A stretch of DNA of 16,355 nucleotides. Source: Ignavibacteriota bacterium. GTDB taxonomy: Bacteria > Bacteroidota > Kapaibacteriia > Palsa-1295. This document shows, piece by piece, positions 1-6,355 of the stretch (positions are counted from its first letter, which is position 1; every line of letters begins with the position of its first letter). The stretch lies in assembly GCA_003151215.1 (NCBI GenBank), contig PLXB01000142.1, positions 1-16,355 of the forward strand, read 5' to 3'. The notes beneath the pieces are model-generated. The model did not search any database. It had not been told where the DNA came from and saw only the letters and a list, made by a program, of their open reading frames with translations. The position numbers and the translations under genes are program-made.

Positions 1-1
1 C

Positions 2-706
2 GCCGATGAAAAAGATAAAAAGGTTACCTATTCGGATATCTGGATAGATATCGGCGCGAAAGATAAAGCCGAAGCAGAATCGCTTGTGGGAATCGGCGAT
101 GTCGTGATCTATGGCGAAGGCTACCAGCGCCTTACCGGCACGCGAGCAACAGCTCGATGTTTTGACAACCGCATCGGTATTTATGTCGTCGCCGAAGTGA
201 TGAAAAATCTTGTCAAAAGAAAAGCAGAATTAAAAGCAACGGTATTCGGAGTCAGTTCTATTCAGGAAGAAACCGGCGTTTGGGGAGCAGGAAGAATTGG
301 CTATACATTAAATCCCACTCTTGCCATTGCAGTTGATGTAACACCTTCAACCGATTCACCCGGCGTTTCGAAAATTCTTTGGGGCGAAGTAAATGTATCG
401 AAGGGAGCAGTATTTAATAAAGGTATTCGCTCAAACAGAAAGATCACACAATTATTTATTGAAACAGCGGAAAAAAATAAAATTCCATATCAGATTGAAG
501 TTGATAACGGACATACTTCCACCGATGCCGATCCCATCAGCCAGACGCGCGGCGGAATTCCGATAGGAGTCCTCAGTCCTGCGACACGCTATTTGCATTC
601 ATCCTGCGAAGTCCTCGATCTCGACGATCTCGATCATTGCGTGAATCTGCTGACGGAATTTATTCTCGGATTGAACGAGAAAATGGATTTCAGGAACGGG
701 TTCTAA
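2..706 (+). CDS. M42 family metallo-aminopeptidase, C-terminal part (5' truncated by window)
   Basis: The frame is open from base 2 to the TAA at 704-706 (234 codons visible); the start lies outside the window. Family members are usually about 340-360 residues, so roughly a third is missing, including the first metal-binding His. Numbering from the first visible codon, the sequence shows ARCFDNRIG with the bridging metal Asp at D55, IQEETGVWGA with the paired catalytic/metal glutamates E89-E90, AVDVTPSTDSPG with a metal Asp at D112, and RYLHSSCEV with the last metal His at H199. These are the signatures of the M42 (TET/glutamyl aminopeptidase, endoglucanase-M-like) family, cytosolic di-metal enzymes that trim peptides and often form dodecamers. 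ALDDR is the common form of the bridging-Asp motif; here it reads CFDNR. The GTG at 86 lies in mid-domain and is not a real start. Substrate preference cannot be read from the sequence. Confidence 0.93.
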   Translation, partial: ADEKDKKVTYSDIWIDIGAKDKAEAESLVGIGDVVIYGEGYQRLTGTRATARCFDNRIGIYVVAEVMKNLVKRKAELKATVFGVSSIQEETGVWGAGRIGYTLNPTLAIAVDVTPSTDSPGVSKILWGEVNVSKGAVFNKGIRSNRKITQLFIETAEKNKIPYQIEVDNGHTSTDADPISQTRGGIPIGVLSPATRYLHSSCEVLDLDDLDHCVNLLTEFILGLNEKMDFRNGF

Positions 707-707
707 A

Positions 708-913
708 AATGAAGAATGTAGAATGAGGAAGAGAGTTACGTTCTACTTGTCATTCTGAACAGAGTCAATAATCCCGTTAATAAGGGTAGACCCTAACATT
801 CTATCAGAAATTAACGGGATTCTTCGCAATCGCTCAGAATGACATTGTGAGAATCAATACCCTCCCTATCTCTGTTTCTAATCCTTAGATTTCTGCATTC
901 TACATTCTTCATT
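708..913. repeat. 206-bp composite inverted-repeat element (MITE/REP-like)
   Basis: The outer ends are a perfect 18-bp inverted repeat: AATGAAGAATGTAGAATG at 708-725 and its reverse complement at 896-913. The right end continues with a second copy of CATTCTACATT (896-906 and 910-920). It contains a second, nested inverted repeat. It begins two bases after the M42 stop codon and ends 11 bp before the next start. I see no coding capacity and no convincing target-site duplication; the flanks are CTAAA and CTACA. It resembles short non-autonomous repeats that accumulate between genes, but the mobile nature is inferred. Confidence 0.6.
748..844. repeat. Nested imperfect inverted repeat, TCATTCTGA...TCAGAATGA type
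   Basis: The left arm at 748-781 begins TGTCATTCTGAAC and ends ATCCCGTTAAT. The right arm at 810-844 is its imperfect reverse complement, ATTAACGGGATTCTTCGC followed by CTCAGAATGACA. The two arms agree over most of about 34 positions, with differences concentrated in the middle. A small AGGGT-AG-ACCCT hairpin sits at the centre (783-794). I recall sequences of the form TCATTCTGA...GAAGAATC as common intergenic repeats in bacterial genomes; that is from memory, not a search. A transcript across this region would fold into a long hairpin. Confidence 0.55.
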
Positions 914-924
914 CTACATTTTCC

Positions 925-1314
925 ATGAAACGCAACCTTTTTTTTATCATCTCCGCACTCCTTGCCTGGGTTTTTGGCATAATGATGATCTTCCTGCCCG
1001 ATAGCATGGCAGCAGGCGCAACTCCCGGCATAAATATCGGCATGCAATGGTTCGGCATTGCGCTTGTCTCGGTCGGCGTCATTAATTTCCTCTCGCGCAA
1101 CGATCCCGGCTCGAAAGCGCTTACTGCAGTAATGATCGGCAATATTTTCCTCCACCTCGCCGGCGGGGCAGCGGATATCTATGATTATACTCAAGGCACC
1201 GTCCAGCTCTCAAGCATCCTCATGCCAGGGCTTGTGCATCTGCTGATGATCGTGGGATTTGTGTATTTTTTGTTTAAGAAGGAAAAGGGGGGCACTATAG
1301 AGAAGATAGTCTGA
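925..1314 (+). CDS. Small four-helix integral membrane protein, function unknown
   Basis: This encodes 129 residues and ends at the TGA at 1312-1314. The hydrophobic profile gives four membrane segments, at about residues 5-25, 41-57, 66-84 and 98-117, joined by short loops. The last loop carries DIYDYTQG, and the protein ends in a basic tail (FKKEKGG...) that should be cytoplasmic. I do not recognise a named family with certainty; the layout resembles small DUF4345-like membrane proteins. The ATG at 925 is the first start after the repeat element and has no Shine-Dalgarno sequence. A near-match to the -7 box, TAGATTTC, lies at 886-893. A minus-strand frame overlaps this gene but has poor composition, so the hydrophobic plus-strand reading is preferred. 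Confidence 0.75.
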   Translation: MKRNLFFIISALLAWVFGIMMIFLPDSMAAGATPGINIGMQWFGIALVSVGVINFLSRNDPGSKALTAVMIGNIFLHLAGGAADIYDYTQGTVQLSSILMPGLVHLLMIVGFVYFLFKKEKGGTIEKIV

Positions 1315-1371
1315 TCATATTGTTTGTCTAAAAATGATGCAAGCTCTTTTTTTCATTAGTAGAGTTCTCCG

Positions 1372-1379
1372 TATCTTTG
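1372..1379 (+). promoter_or_regulatory. Bacteroidota-type -7 box TATCTTTG
   Basis: TATCTTTGCATCC matches the TAnnTTTG -7 element, extended by CA as in three other promoters here. TTTC at 1351-1354, 17 bp upstream, could be a poor -33 element. The box is 15 bp before an ATG that opens only a 23-codon frame, so it now appears to drive a broken gene. Confidence 0.55.
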
Positions 1380-1393
1380 CATCCTACTACACT

Positions 1394-1465
1394 ATGAAAA
1401 CATTATTGTTACGGCCAGGATATGGAAAGTCAAAAATGTCCGATTTAGGGCCGATTCTTACTTGA
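1394..1465 (+). pseudogene. 23-codon gene remnant, possibly N-terminus of a B12-binding radical SAM protein
   Basis: The ATG at 1394 follows a good -7 box and opens MKTLLLRPGYGKSKMSDLGP, then ILT and the stop TGA at 1463-1465. The pattern of a short hydrophobic strand, then RPxYG, then a polar stretch ending in DLGPI, resembles the first strand and loop of cobalamin-binding domains that head many radical SAM proteins. In those, a segment like EPLGLEYLA would follow. No such continuation exists in any frame, and the sequence becomes strongly AT-rich after about 1465. I infer a gene cut off when the downstream AlbA_2 gene arrived. The alternative is a short leader peptide or chance; the family assignment comes from a very short stretch. 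Confidence 0.33.
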
Positions 1466-1523
1466 TAGGAAAATCAGAGAAAGTTTGATTTATGCCGCAA
1501 GTAATTGAATTATAATAAGTTAC

Positions 1524-1557
1524 TTATTTGATGGTTATTTGATAAATTTAATATAAT
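1524..1557 (+). promoter_or_regulatory. AT-rich promoter region with 9-bp direct repeats and a TATAAT box
   Basis: TTATTTGAT occurs twice, at 1524-1532 and 1535-1543, with an 11-bp period. Overlapping this, TTGATG (1529-1534) and TATAAT (1552-1557) are spaced by exactly 17 bp, a classical sigma70-like promoter rather than the TAnnTTTG type used elsewhere. Expected initiation would fall at or next to the ATG at 1564, giving a leaderless or nearly leaderless message. AGGGGA directly before the ATG is too close to act as a normal ribosome binding site. Confidence 0.4.
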
Positions 1558-1563
1558 AGGGGA

Positions 1564-3012
1564 ATGACGGAAGAACAACTAGTAAGATTACTCGAACACC
1601 TGCTGAAAAAAGGGAAGGAAAGCGAATGTGTAGAATTTAAGTTAAATTACCATAGTGTTGAAGAAATAGGTGAACAAATTTCAGCTCTTTCAAATGGAGC
1701 ATGTGTGATAGACCAACCAAAAGGGTTTTTGATTTTCGGTGTACGTGATGAGAATCATGCTGTGGTTGGTACGACATTCAGACCTACTGAATACAAGTAC
1801 AAAAACCAAGAGTTAGAGCACTGGTTGTCATTATATCTATCCCCGCGACCTGATTTTCGCATTCATGAATTTGAATTCAAGGGAAAAGCAGTCGCAATGT
1901 TTGAAATTCCTTCTGCACATAATCAACCAGTGAAATTTCAGAACGAAGCTTATGTTCGAGTTGGAAGCGTAACAAAAAAACTAAGAGAATATCCGGATAA
2001 GGAAAGAAAAATTTGGGAAAAAAATAAAAGTACTCCGTTCGAAATGGGCCTAGCTATCTCAGACATTAACGCCGCTGATGTTGTACGATTATTGGATACT
2101 CAATATTATTTTGAGCTCCTTAAACTACCTTATCCGACAACGGAGGAAGCAGTTATTGAAAAAATGATAGCTGAAAAGATGGTCATGAAAACCGACGGTA
2201 ATTTTTCACTTACTAATTTAGGGGCATTATTATTTGCGAAAGATTTAGAAGAATTCCAAACTCTAAGTAGAAGAGCCGTTCGAGTAATAGTTTATAAAGG
2301 AAAAAATAAACTGGATACTCTGAAGGATCAGATTGGTGTGAAAGGATACGCGGTTGGATTTAAGGGTCTTGTTGAGTATATTAACGACAATCTGCCTCAG
2401 AACGAAGAAATAAGCAAGACGATAAGAGAAACGGTCAGGATGTATCCAAAGGATGCAGTTCGTGAACTGGTAGCAAATGCTCTTATTCATCAGAATTTTA
2501 GCGAGCTTGGGTACCCTATAATTGAAATTTACTCGGATAGGATAGAAGTAAATAATCCAGGACTGCCGCTTATTACACCTTTACGTTTCATAGATGAATA
2601 TCAATCTCGAAACCCGATTGTTGCCGATATAATGCGTCGTTTGGGTATATGCGAAGAGAAAGGAAGTGGATTTGATAGAGTCGTTGCGCTTTGTGAATTG
2701 TATCAACTTCCAGCACCTTACGTTCTTGAGCAAGAAAAGCACACAAAGGTTGTTTTATATGCTCAACAGAGATTGAATGATATGGACAAGAACGATAAGA
2801 TAAGGGCTTGCTATCAGCACTGTTGTCTAAAGTATGTTTCGAATGAAAAAATGACCAACCAGACTCTTCGCGAAAGATTTAAAATTGATGAAAGAAATTC
2901 TGCCTTGGCTTCTCGGATCATAAGTGATACCAAGGATGCAGGGCTTATTAAGGATGAGGATGCTGAAAATAAAAGTTATAAGTATGCTCGTTATGTCCCA
3001 TTTTGGGCGTAA
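1564..3012 (+). CDS. AlbA_2 (Schlafen-type) / GHKL ATP-binding protein with C-terminal winged helix
   Basis: This encodes 482 residues. An N-terminal AlbA_2 (divergent AAA_4/Schlafen) domain lies at about 19-140, with ECVEFKLN at its start, the helix QISALSNGACV, the strand GFLIFGVRD and YVRVGSVTKKL near its end. A C-terminal ATPase module of the HATPase_c_4 kind follows: N-box RELVANALIHQNF (299-311), G1-like SDRIEVNNPG (324-333) and G2-like CEEKGSGFDRV (363-373). Residues after about 405 look like a winged helix. Such proteins are annotated as ATP-binding or transcriptional regulators and recur in accessory and phage-defence neighbourhoods; the biochemical role is not settled. The gene is more AT-rich than its neighbours, has its own unusual promoter region and follows a gene remnant, all suggesting transfer. 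It ends 16 bp from the convergent E1 gene. No partner nuclease, methylase or toxin is visible. Confidence 0.88.
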   Translation: MTEEQLVRLLEHLLKKGKESECVEFKLNYHSVEEIGEQISALSNGACVIDQPKGFLIFGVRDENHAVVGTTFRPTEYKYKNQELEHWLSLYLSPRPDFRIHEFEFKGKAVAMFEIPSAHNQPVKFQNEAYVRVGSVTKKLREYPDKERKIWEKNKSTPFEMGLAISDINAADVVRLLDTQYYFELLKLPYPTTEEAVIEKMIAEKMVMKTDGNFSLTNLGALLFAKDLEEFQTLSRRAVRVIVYKGKNKLDTLKDQIGVKGYAVGFKGLVEYINDNLPQNEEISKTIRETVRMYPKDAVRELVANALIHQNFSELGYPIIEIYSDRIEVNNPGLPLITPLRFIDEYQSRNPIVADIMRRLGICEEKGSGFDRVVALCELYQLPAPYVLEQEKHTKVVLYAQQRLNDMDKNDKIRACYQHCCLKYVSNEKMTNQTLRERFKIDERNSALASRIISDTKDAGLIKDEDAENKSYKYARYVPFWA

Positions 3013-3028
3013 AAGTTTTCTGAGGGAA

Positions 3029-5050
3029 TTAAAACTTCATCACCTTCTCAATCGCTGCCTTAATTTTCTCTACTCCCGGCAATACCGCATCCATCAGCCC
3101 TACATTATATGGTATCGGTACATCGGGTGTTGAAAGACGCTCTACCGGTGCATCGAGAAATTGGAAGGCTTCCTGGGTGATGGTGGCGCAGATCTCAGCG
3201 GCGAAGTTGCAGGTCCAGTTATCTTCGCAGAGGATGATGGCGCGGTTTGTTTTTTTGATTGAGGCTATAATTGCTTCTTTGTCCCAGGGGATGATGGTTC
3301 TTAAATCTAAAATTTCAATCGAAGCATTGGATGATTCCGCTCCTTGCAAGGCTCTTTCAACCATTGCCCCCCATGTTACGATGGTCAGGTCATTTCCTTC
3401 CTGCACCATTCTTGCTTTGCCGAAGGGAAGCATGAAGTCATCGCCGGGATAATTTTTTCTGCCGGGAGGAGTATCAAGCAGGGCGCGATGTTCGAAGAAG
3501 AAAGTCGGATCGTCGCCGCGAAGCGCAGTGCGAAGCAAGCCGACAGCATCTTCAGCATTCGATGGGAATGCAATACGCCAGCCGATCTGATGAGCAAAGA
3601 TCGATTCACTTGAAACTGAATGCCACGGATCGCCCGTCTTTTTCGCAAAGCCAAGAGGAATACGGACGACCATAGGAGCAGCAAATTGGGACATCGAACG
3701 CCAGCGAACCGTGCCGCAATCATTGATCTGCTCGGTTGCAGGGTCGGCATATTTGCGAAACTGAATTTCAGGTACAGGCATCAGCCCTGCGAATGCCATG
3801 CCGACCGATCTGCCGATAATTCCTTCTTCTGAAAGCGAAGTATCGAAGACACGGTCCTTACCGAACTTGATTTGTAGATCGACTGTGGCTCCATGCACAC
3901 CTCCTTTTGCGCCCACATCTTCTCCGAAGATCAGCAGTTTCGGATTTTTTGCAAGCTCGACTTCTAATGTTTTGCGAACGGCATCCTGCAAATTCATTCT
4001 GCTACCTTCATCTTGCGATGAATTTATTGTAATTGTCCTTGCCGAGAAAACATGATCGAGAACTGTTGATTTATCAGGAGGCGGTGAAGCAAGAGCCTTA
4101 TCCCGCGCTTCGTTCACTTCAGTTTCGATTGTATTTGCGAAAGCATCCCAATCTTTTTTGGAAAATATTTTATTCGCGATAAGATATTTTTCTAATTTCG
4201 GAAGCGGATCGTTTTCTTTTTCAGTCTTTAATAACTCAGGTGATTTATAACTTTGTGTATCAACGAATGAATGGCCGGAGAGTCGTGGAATCTTCAGACG
4301 GATCAATGCCGGACCCTTCCATGAACGGGTATATTCAACAGCATCTACAATATTTTTCGAAGCGATCTCCGGATCGGTGCCGTCACAATCGTAAATTTTA
4401 AGATTCGTGAACGAAGCTAAATTCTTCGCAATGTTTTGTCCGGGAGTTTGGAAATCACTGGTAACGGAAATTCCGTAGCCGTTATCTTCAATGAAAAAAA
4501 GTAAAGGAAGTTTTTGCGTAGTAGCAGCATTAAGCGCAGCCCAAAAACCATTTGCAGCAGTAGAGCCGTCGCCGCCGAGTGCCACGGCGATTGCATTTTT
4601 GTATGAACCATCTTTTAAGACATTTGCATAATACTGAACCGATTGTGCCCAGCCGATTGCCGGAGAATATTGTGCGCCGACATCTCCGGATGCGGGCAAC
4701 ACTGTGCCGCGTAATCTTGGCCGCAGAAAATGCACGACTCCGATATCGCGTCCGCCATGAACTCCGCCCGAACGTGCCATCGAAGCTGCCATCGATTCTT
4801 CGGCAGTCAGCCCTTGACCCAAAACAAAGGGACGCGATCTATAATAGACGGTTGCTCCATCATGAATATGGGTAATGCATTCGGAGAGAATTGCCTGGAT
4901 CATATCATGTCCGCGAGCCGAGAATTGATATGTGACAAGACCTTTTGGCACAAGCTCCGTCTCTTCGATCTTATCGATCGCACGGGAGGTAAGCACGGTA
5001 CGCGCAACATTTTTCCAATCCAGATGAAACGATGATTTTTGCTTTGGCAT
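3029..5050 (-). CDS. Fused alpha-beta E1 component of a branched-chain 2-oxoacid dehydrogenase complex
   Basis: This 673-residue protein joins the two normally separate E1 chains. The alpha part (about 35-275) has YRSRPFVLGQGL, GGVHGGRD and the thiamine diphosphate motif GGDGSTAANG, with GDG at 160-162 and the closing EDN at 188-190. RIPRLSGHS-like sequence at 252-261 matches the conserved loop near the active site. After a charged linker, the beta part (about 352-673) has GEDVGAKGGVHGAT, SLSEEGIIGRSVGMAFAG with the likely cofactor-activating Glu (E408), and WHSVSSESIF. E1 decarboxylates the 2-oxoacid and acylates the lipoyl group of E2. Fused E1 of this length is common in Bacteroidota and relatives. 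Branched-chain acids are the likeliest substrate, but pyruvate cannot be excluded. No E2 or E3 gene lies here. AAGGGA sits just before the ATG at 5050 and may be a weak ribosome binding site. Confidence 0.92.
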   Translation of the reverse strand: MPKQKSSFHLDWKNVARTVLTSRAIDKIEETELVPKGLVTYQFSARGHDMIQAILSECITHIHDGATVYYRSRPFVLGQGLTAEESMAASMARSGGVHGGRDIGVVHFLRPRLRGTVLPASGDVGAQYSPAIGWAQSVQYYANVLKDGSYKNAIAVALGGDGSTAANGFWAALNAATTQKLPLLFFIEDNGYGISVTSDFQTPGQNIAKNLASFTNLKIYDCDGTDPEIASKNIVDAVEYTRSWKGPALIRLKIPRLSGHSFVDTQSYKSPELLKTEKENDPLPKLEKYLIANKIFSKKDWDAFANTIETEVNEARDKALASPPPDKSTVLDHVFSARTITINSSQDEGSRMNLQDAVRKTLEVELAKNPKLLIFGEDVGAKGGVHGATVDLQIKFGKDRVFDTSLSEEGIIGRSVGMAFAGLMPVPEIQFRKYADPATEQINDCGTVRWRSMSQFAAPMVVRIPLGFAKKTGDPWHSVSSESIFAHQIGWRIAFPSNAEDAVGLLRTALRGDDPTFFFEHRALLDTPPGRKNYPGDDFMLPFGKARMVQEGNDLTIVTWGAMVERALQGAESSNASIEILDLRTIIPWDKEAIIASIKKTNRAIILCEDNWTCNFAAEICATITQEAFQFLDAPVERLSTPDVPIPYNVGLMDAVLPGVEKIKAAIEKVMKF

Positions 5051-5101
5051 TATTCCCTTTTTGAATGAGCGCCCTAAAACATCATTCTACTATAACAAAC
5101 T

Positions 5102-5127
5102 CCCTCTCTCGGTACTCCGGGAGAGGG
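5102..5127. repeat. REP-like hairpin CCCTCTC...GAGAGGG
   Basis: CCCTCTCTCGG (5102-5112) pairs with CCGGGAGAGGG (5117-5127) through one G-T wobble, leaving the tetraloop TACT. It is followed by TTGTGGTGAGG. The form GGGAGAGGGTT..GGTGAGG is one I recall from many bacterial intergenic repeats. It lies about 50-75 bp upstream of the E1 start, between divergent genes, so it is not a terminator for either. Confidence 0.5.
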
Positions 5128-5180
5128 TTGTGGTGAGGAGATTTTAAGATAATTCTTTAAACTGAGTAATAAATGAGTAA

Positions 5181-5200
5181 CGGGATTTTTGCGAATCCCG
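5181..5200. promoter_or_regulatory. Operator-like palindrome abutting a -7 box
   Basis: CGGGATT (5181-5187) and AATCCCG (5194-5200) form perfect 7-bp arms around TTTGCG. The palindrome ends one base before the -7 box at 5202, where a bound regulator would block or recruit polymerase. It lacks a T-tract and no gene ends here, so a terminator is unlikely. Confidence 0.4.
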
Positions 5201-5201
5201 C

Positions 5202-5209
5202 TAATTTTG
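5202..5209 (+). promoter_or_regulatory. -7 box TAATTTTG for the beta-propeller lipoprotein
   Basis: TAATTTTGCATCC matches TAnnTTTG with the same CA extension seen at the other promoters. No clear -33 TTTG lies at the usual distance. Initiation near 5216 would give a leader of about 45 nt to the ATG at 5261. Confidence 0.55.
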
Positions 5210-5260
5210 CATCCGATAATTGATGCATTTATTTTTTTCACTAACTATTTATTTACGATT

Positions 5261-6280
5261 ATGAGATACAAACTACTTTCACTCTGTGCCGGGCTGTTGC
5301 TGGCGGGAGTATTTTTTACATCTTGCAATAAGGATTCCGGGTTGACAAATCCTACTTTGCCGATGAAGGCTGGCGGTGGCGGAGGCACGGCCAATCCGGC
5401 GATAGCTTATATTAACAGTACTACAAGTGGGGGTCATACCTACTCGACTATTGGTGTGATGGATACGACCGGCGCAAATGCCATGGACATCGTCACAGCG
5501 TCCTTTAACACTATTCAGGGGAAATTCGCCCACACGAGTTGGAATTACAGTGGCAGTTCGATAACTTATGGTACTTACGAGACTTCGTCATGGGCTATCA
5601 ATGCTGTCGATGTCAGCGTGAACTCGCAGGGTAAACCGGTCGGAAGCAATGTTCGTACGATCTATTCGCTCGCCGCCAGCGACTCAATACGAATTCTGAC
5701 CGGACCCGCTTGGTGCGCCACATCATCCACGGGCGAGATAGCCTTCACACGTCTGCACACCGATCAAGCAGACTACGGCGTCACTGATCTTTGCACGATC
5801 TCGCAATCTGGCGGAACACCTACAGTGCTTGCTTCCTTTAAGAAATTGAAGGGGACGGTTTGCTTAGGCCTCTACGAATACCCGACATGGAACTCGGACG
5901 ATTCGAAGATCGCCGTCTTACGTCAGGATACGAATAATCATTATACGATCGTGATCTTCAATGCTTCGACGGGCGCTGCGTTGGACTCGATCCCGGTTTC
6001 CAGCGCGTGCAGAGATCTCGAATGGTCTCGCAGCGGGACGGACGAACTCGTCTATTCGAATTCTAACGGTTCGGCCTACGTAATATCCTATGTCACGCCT
6101 TCGACCGGTTCGACGCCTTCGACGAATTCAATCGCCGGCACGTACCCGACATGGTCACCGAATAATAGAGGAATTATGTTCCGCCCCGCTTCCGGCGCAA
6201 TGGAAAAACTCGTTCCGTACACCACTTCTACCACAACAGTAGGGTCGAGTTCTTACTCCGATCTCAATTGGAAACGGTAA
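5261..6280 (+). CDS. Outer-surface or periplasmic lipoprotein with TolB/PD40-like beta-propeller repeats
   Basis: The preferred start is the ATG at 5261: it gives 339 residues opening MRYKLLSLCAG, a hydrophobic stretch, and a lipobox FFTSC with the lipidated Cys at 22. A longer in-frame TTG start at 5189 would overlap the promoter and spoil the signal peptide. After a glycine-rich linker (38-43), the protein shows repeated beta-propeller blade signatures: YPTWNSDDSKIAVL (207-220), LEWSRSGTDELVYS (253-266), YPTWSPNNRGIMF (295-307) and a final DLNWKR. These match PD40/WD40-like repeats of TolB-type propellers, usually protein-binding rather than catalytic. Length suggests about six blades. No enzymatic residues are evident. 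A strong terminator follows and it stands as its own unit next to a TPR regulator. The partner is unknown. Confidence 0.78.
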   Translation: MRYKLLSLCAGLLLAGVFFTSCNKDSGLTNPTLPMKAGGGGGTANPAIAYINSTTSGGHTYSTIGVMDTTGANAMDIVTASFNTIQGKFAHTSWNYSGSSITYGTYETSSWAINAVDVSVNSQGKPVGSNVRTIYSLAASDSIRILTGPAWCATSSTGEIAFTRLHTDQADYGVTDLCTISQSGGTPTVLASFKKLKGTVCLGLYEYPTWNSDDSKIAVLRQDTNNHYTIVIFNASTGAALDSIPVSSACRDLEWSRSGTDELVYSNSNGSAYVISYVTPSTGSTPSTNSIAGTYPTWSPNNRGIMFRPASGAMEKLVPYTTSTTTVGSSSYSDLNWKR

Positions 6281-6296
6281 AGTGTTGGTAAATTTG
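6268..6296 (+). promoter_or_regulatory. Promoter for the TPR-LuxR gene, embedded in the preceding gene's end
   Basis: TTG at 6268-6270, inside the last codons of the lipoprotein gene, is spaced 18 bp from TAAATTTG at 6289-6296, a perfect TAnnTTTG -7 box again followed by CAT. Initiation near 6302-6304 would fall in the left arm of the terminator hairpin, about 50 nt before the ATG at 6356. Confidence 0.5.
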
Positions 6297-6340
6297 CATC
6301 ATGCCTACTGGAAGTTTCGCAGTAGGCATAATGCTTTTTT
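6296..6340 (+). terminator. Strong intrinsic terminator after the propeller lipoprotein
   Basis: GCATCATGCCTACTG (6296-6310) pairs with CAGTAGGCATAATGC (6320-6334), a 15-bp stem with one mismatch and a 9-nt loop, followed by TTTTTT (6335-6340). Confidence 0.9.
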
Positions 6341-6355
6341 ACCTCTTTACGAGTC

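Noticed and set aside
811..1194. 127-codon minus-strand frame overlapping the repeat element and the small membrane protein
   Set aside because: It covers the repeat arms, is rich in Cys, His and Arg with no recognisable domain, and opposes a coherent four-helix membrane protein on the plus strand.
4579..5035. Plus-strand frames across the start of the E1 gene
   Set aside because: They are antisense to the E1alpha cofactor-binding part, whose motifs are unmistakable, and have no recognisable content.
5106..5200. The two hairpins upstream of the propeller gene as terminators
   Set aside because: No gene ends there; the flanking genes are divergent and neither hairpin has a T-tract.
5189..5260. 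Upstream TTG start extending the propeller lipoprotein by 24 residues
   Set aside because: It would begin inside the palindrome and run through the -7 box, and would bury the lipoprotein signal peptide; the ATG at 5261 gives a standard one.
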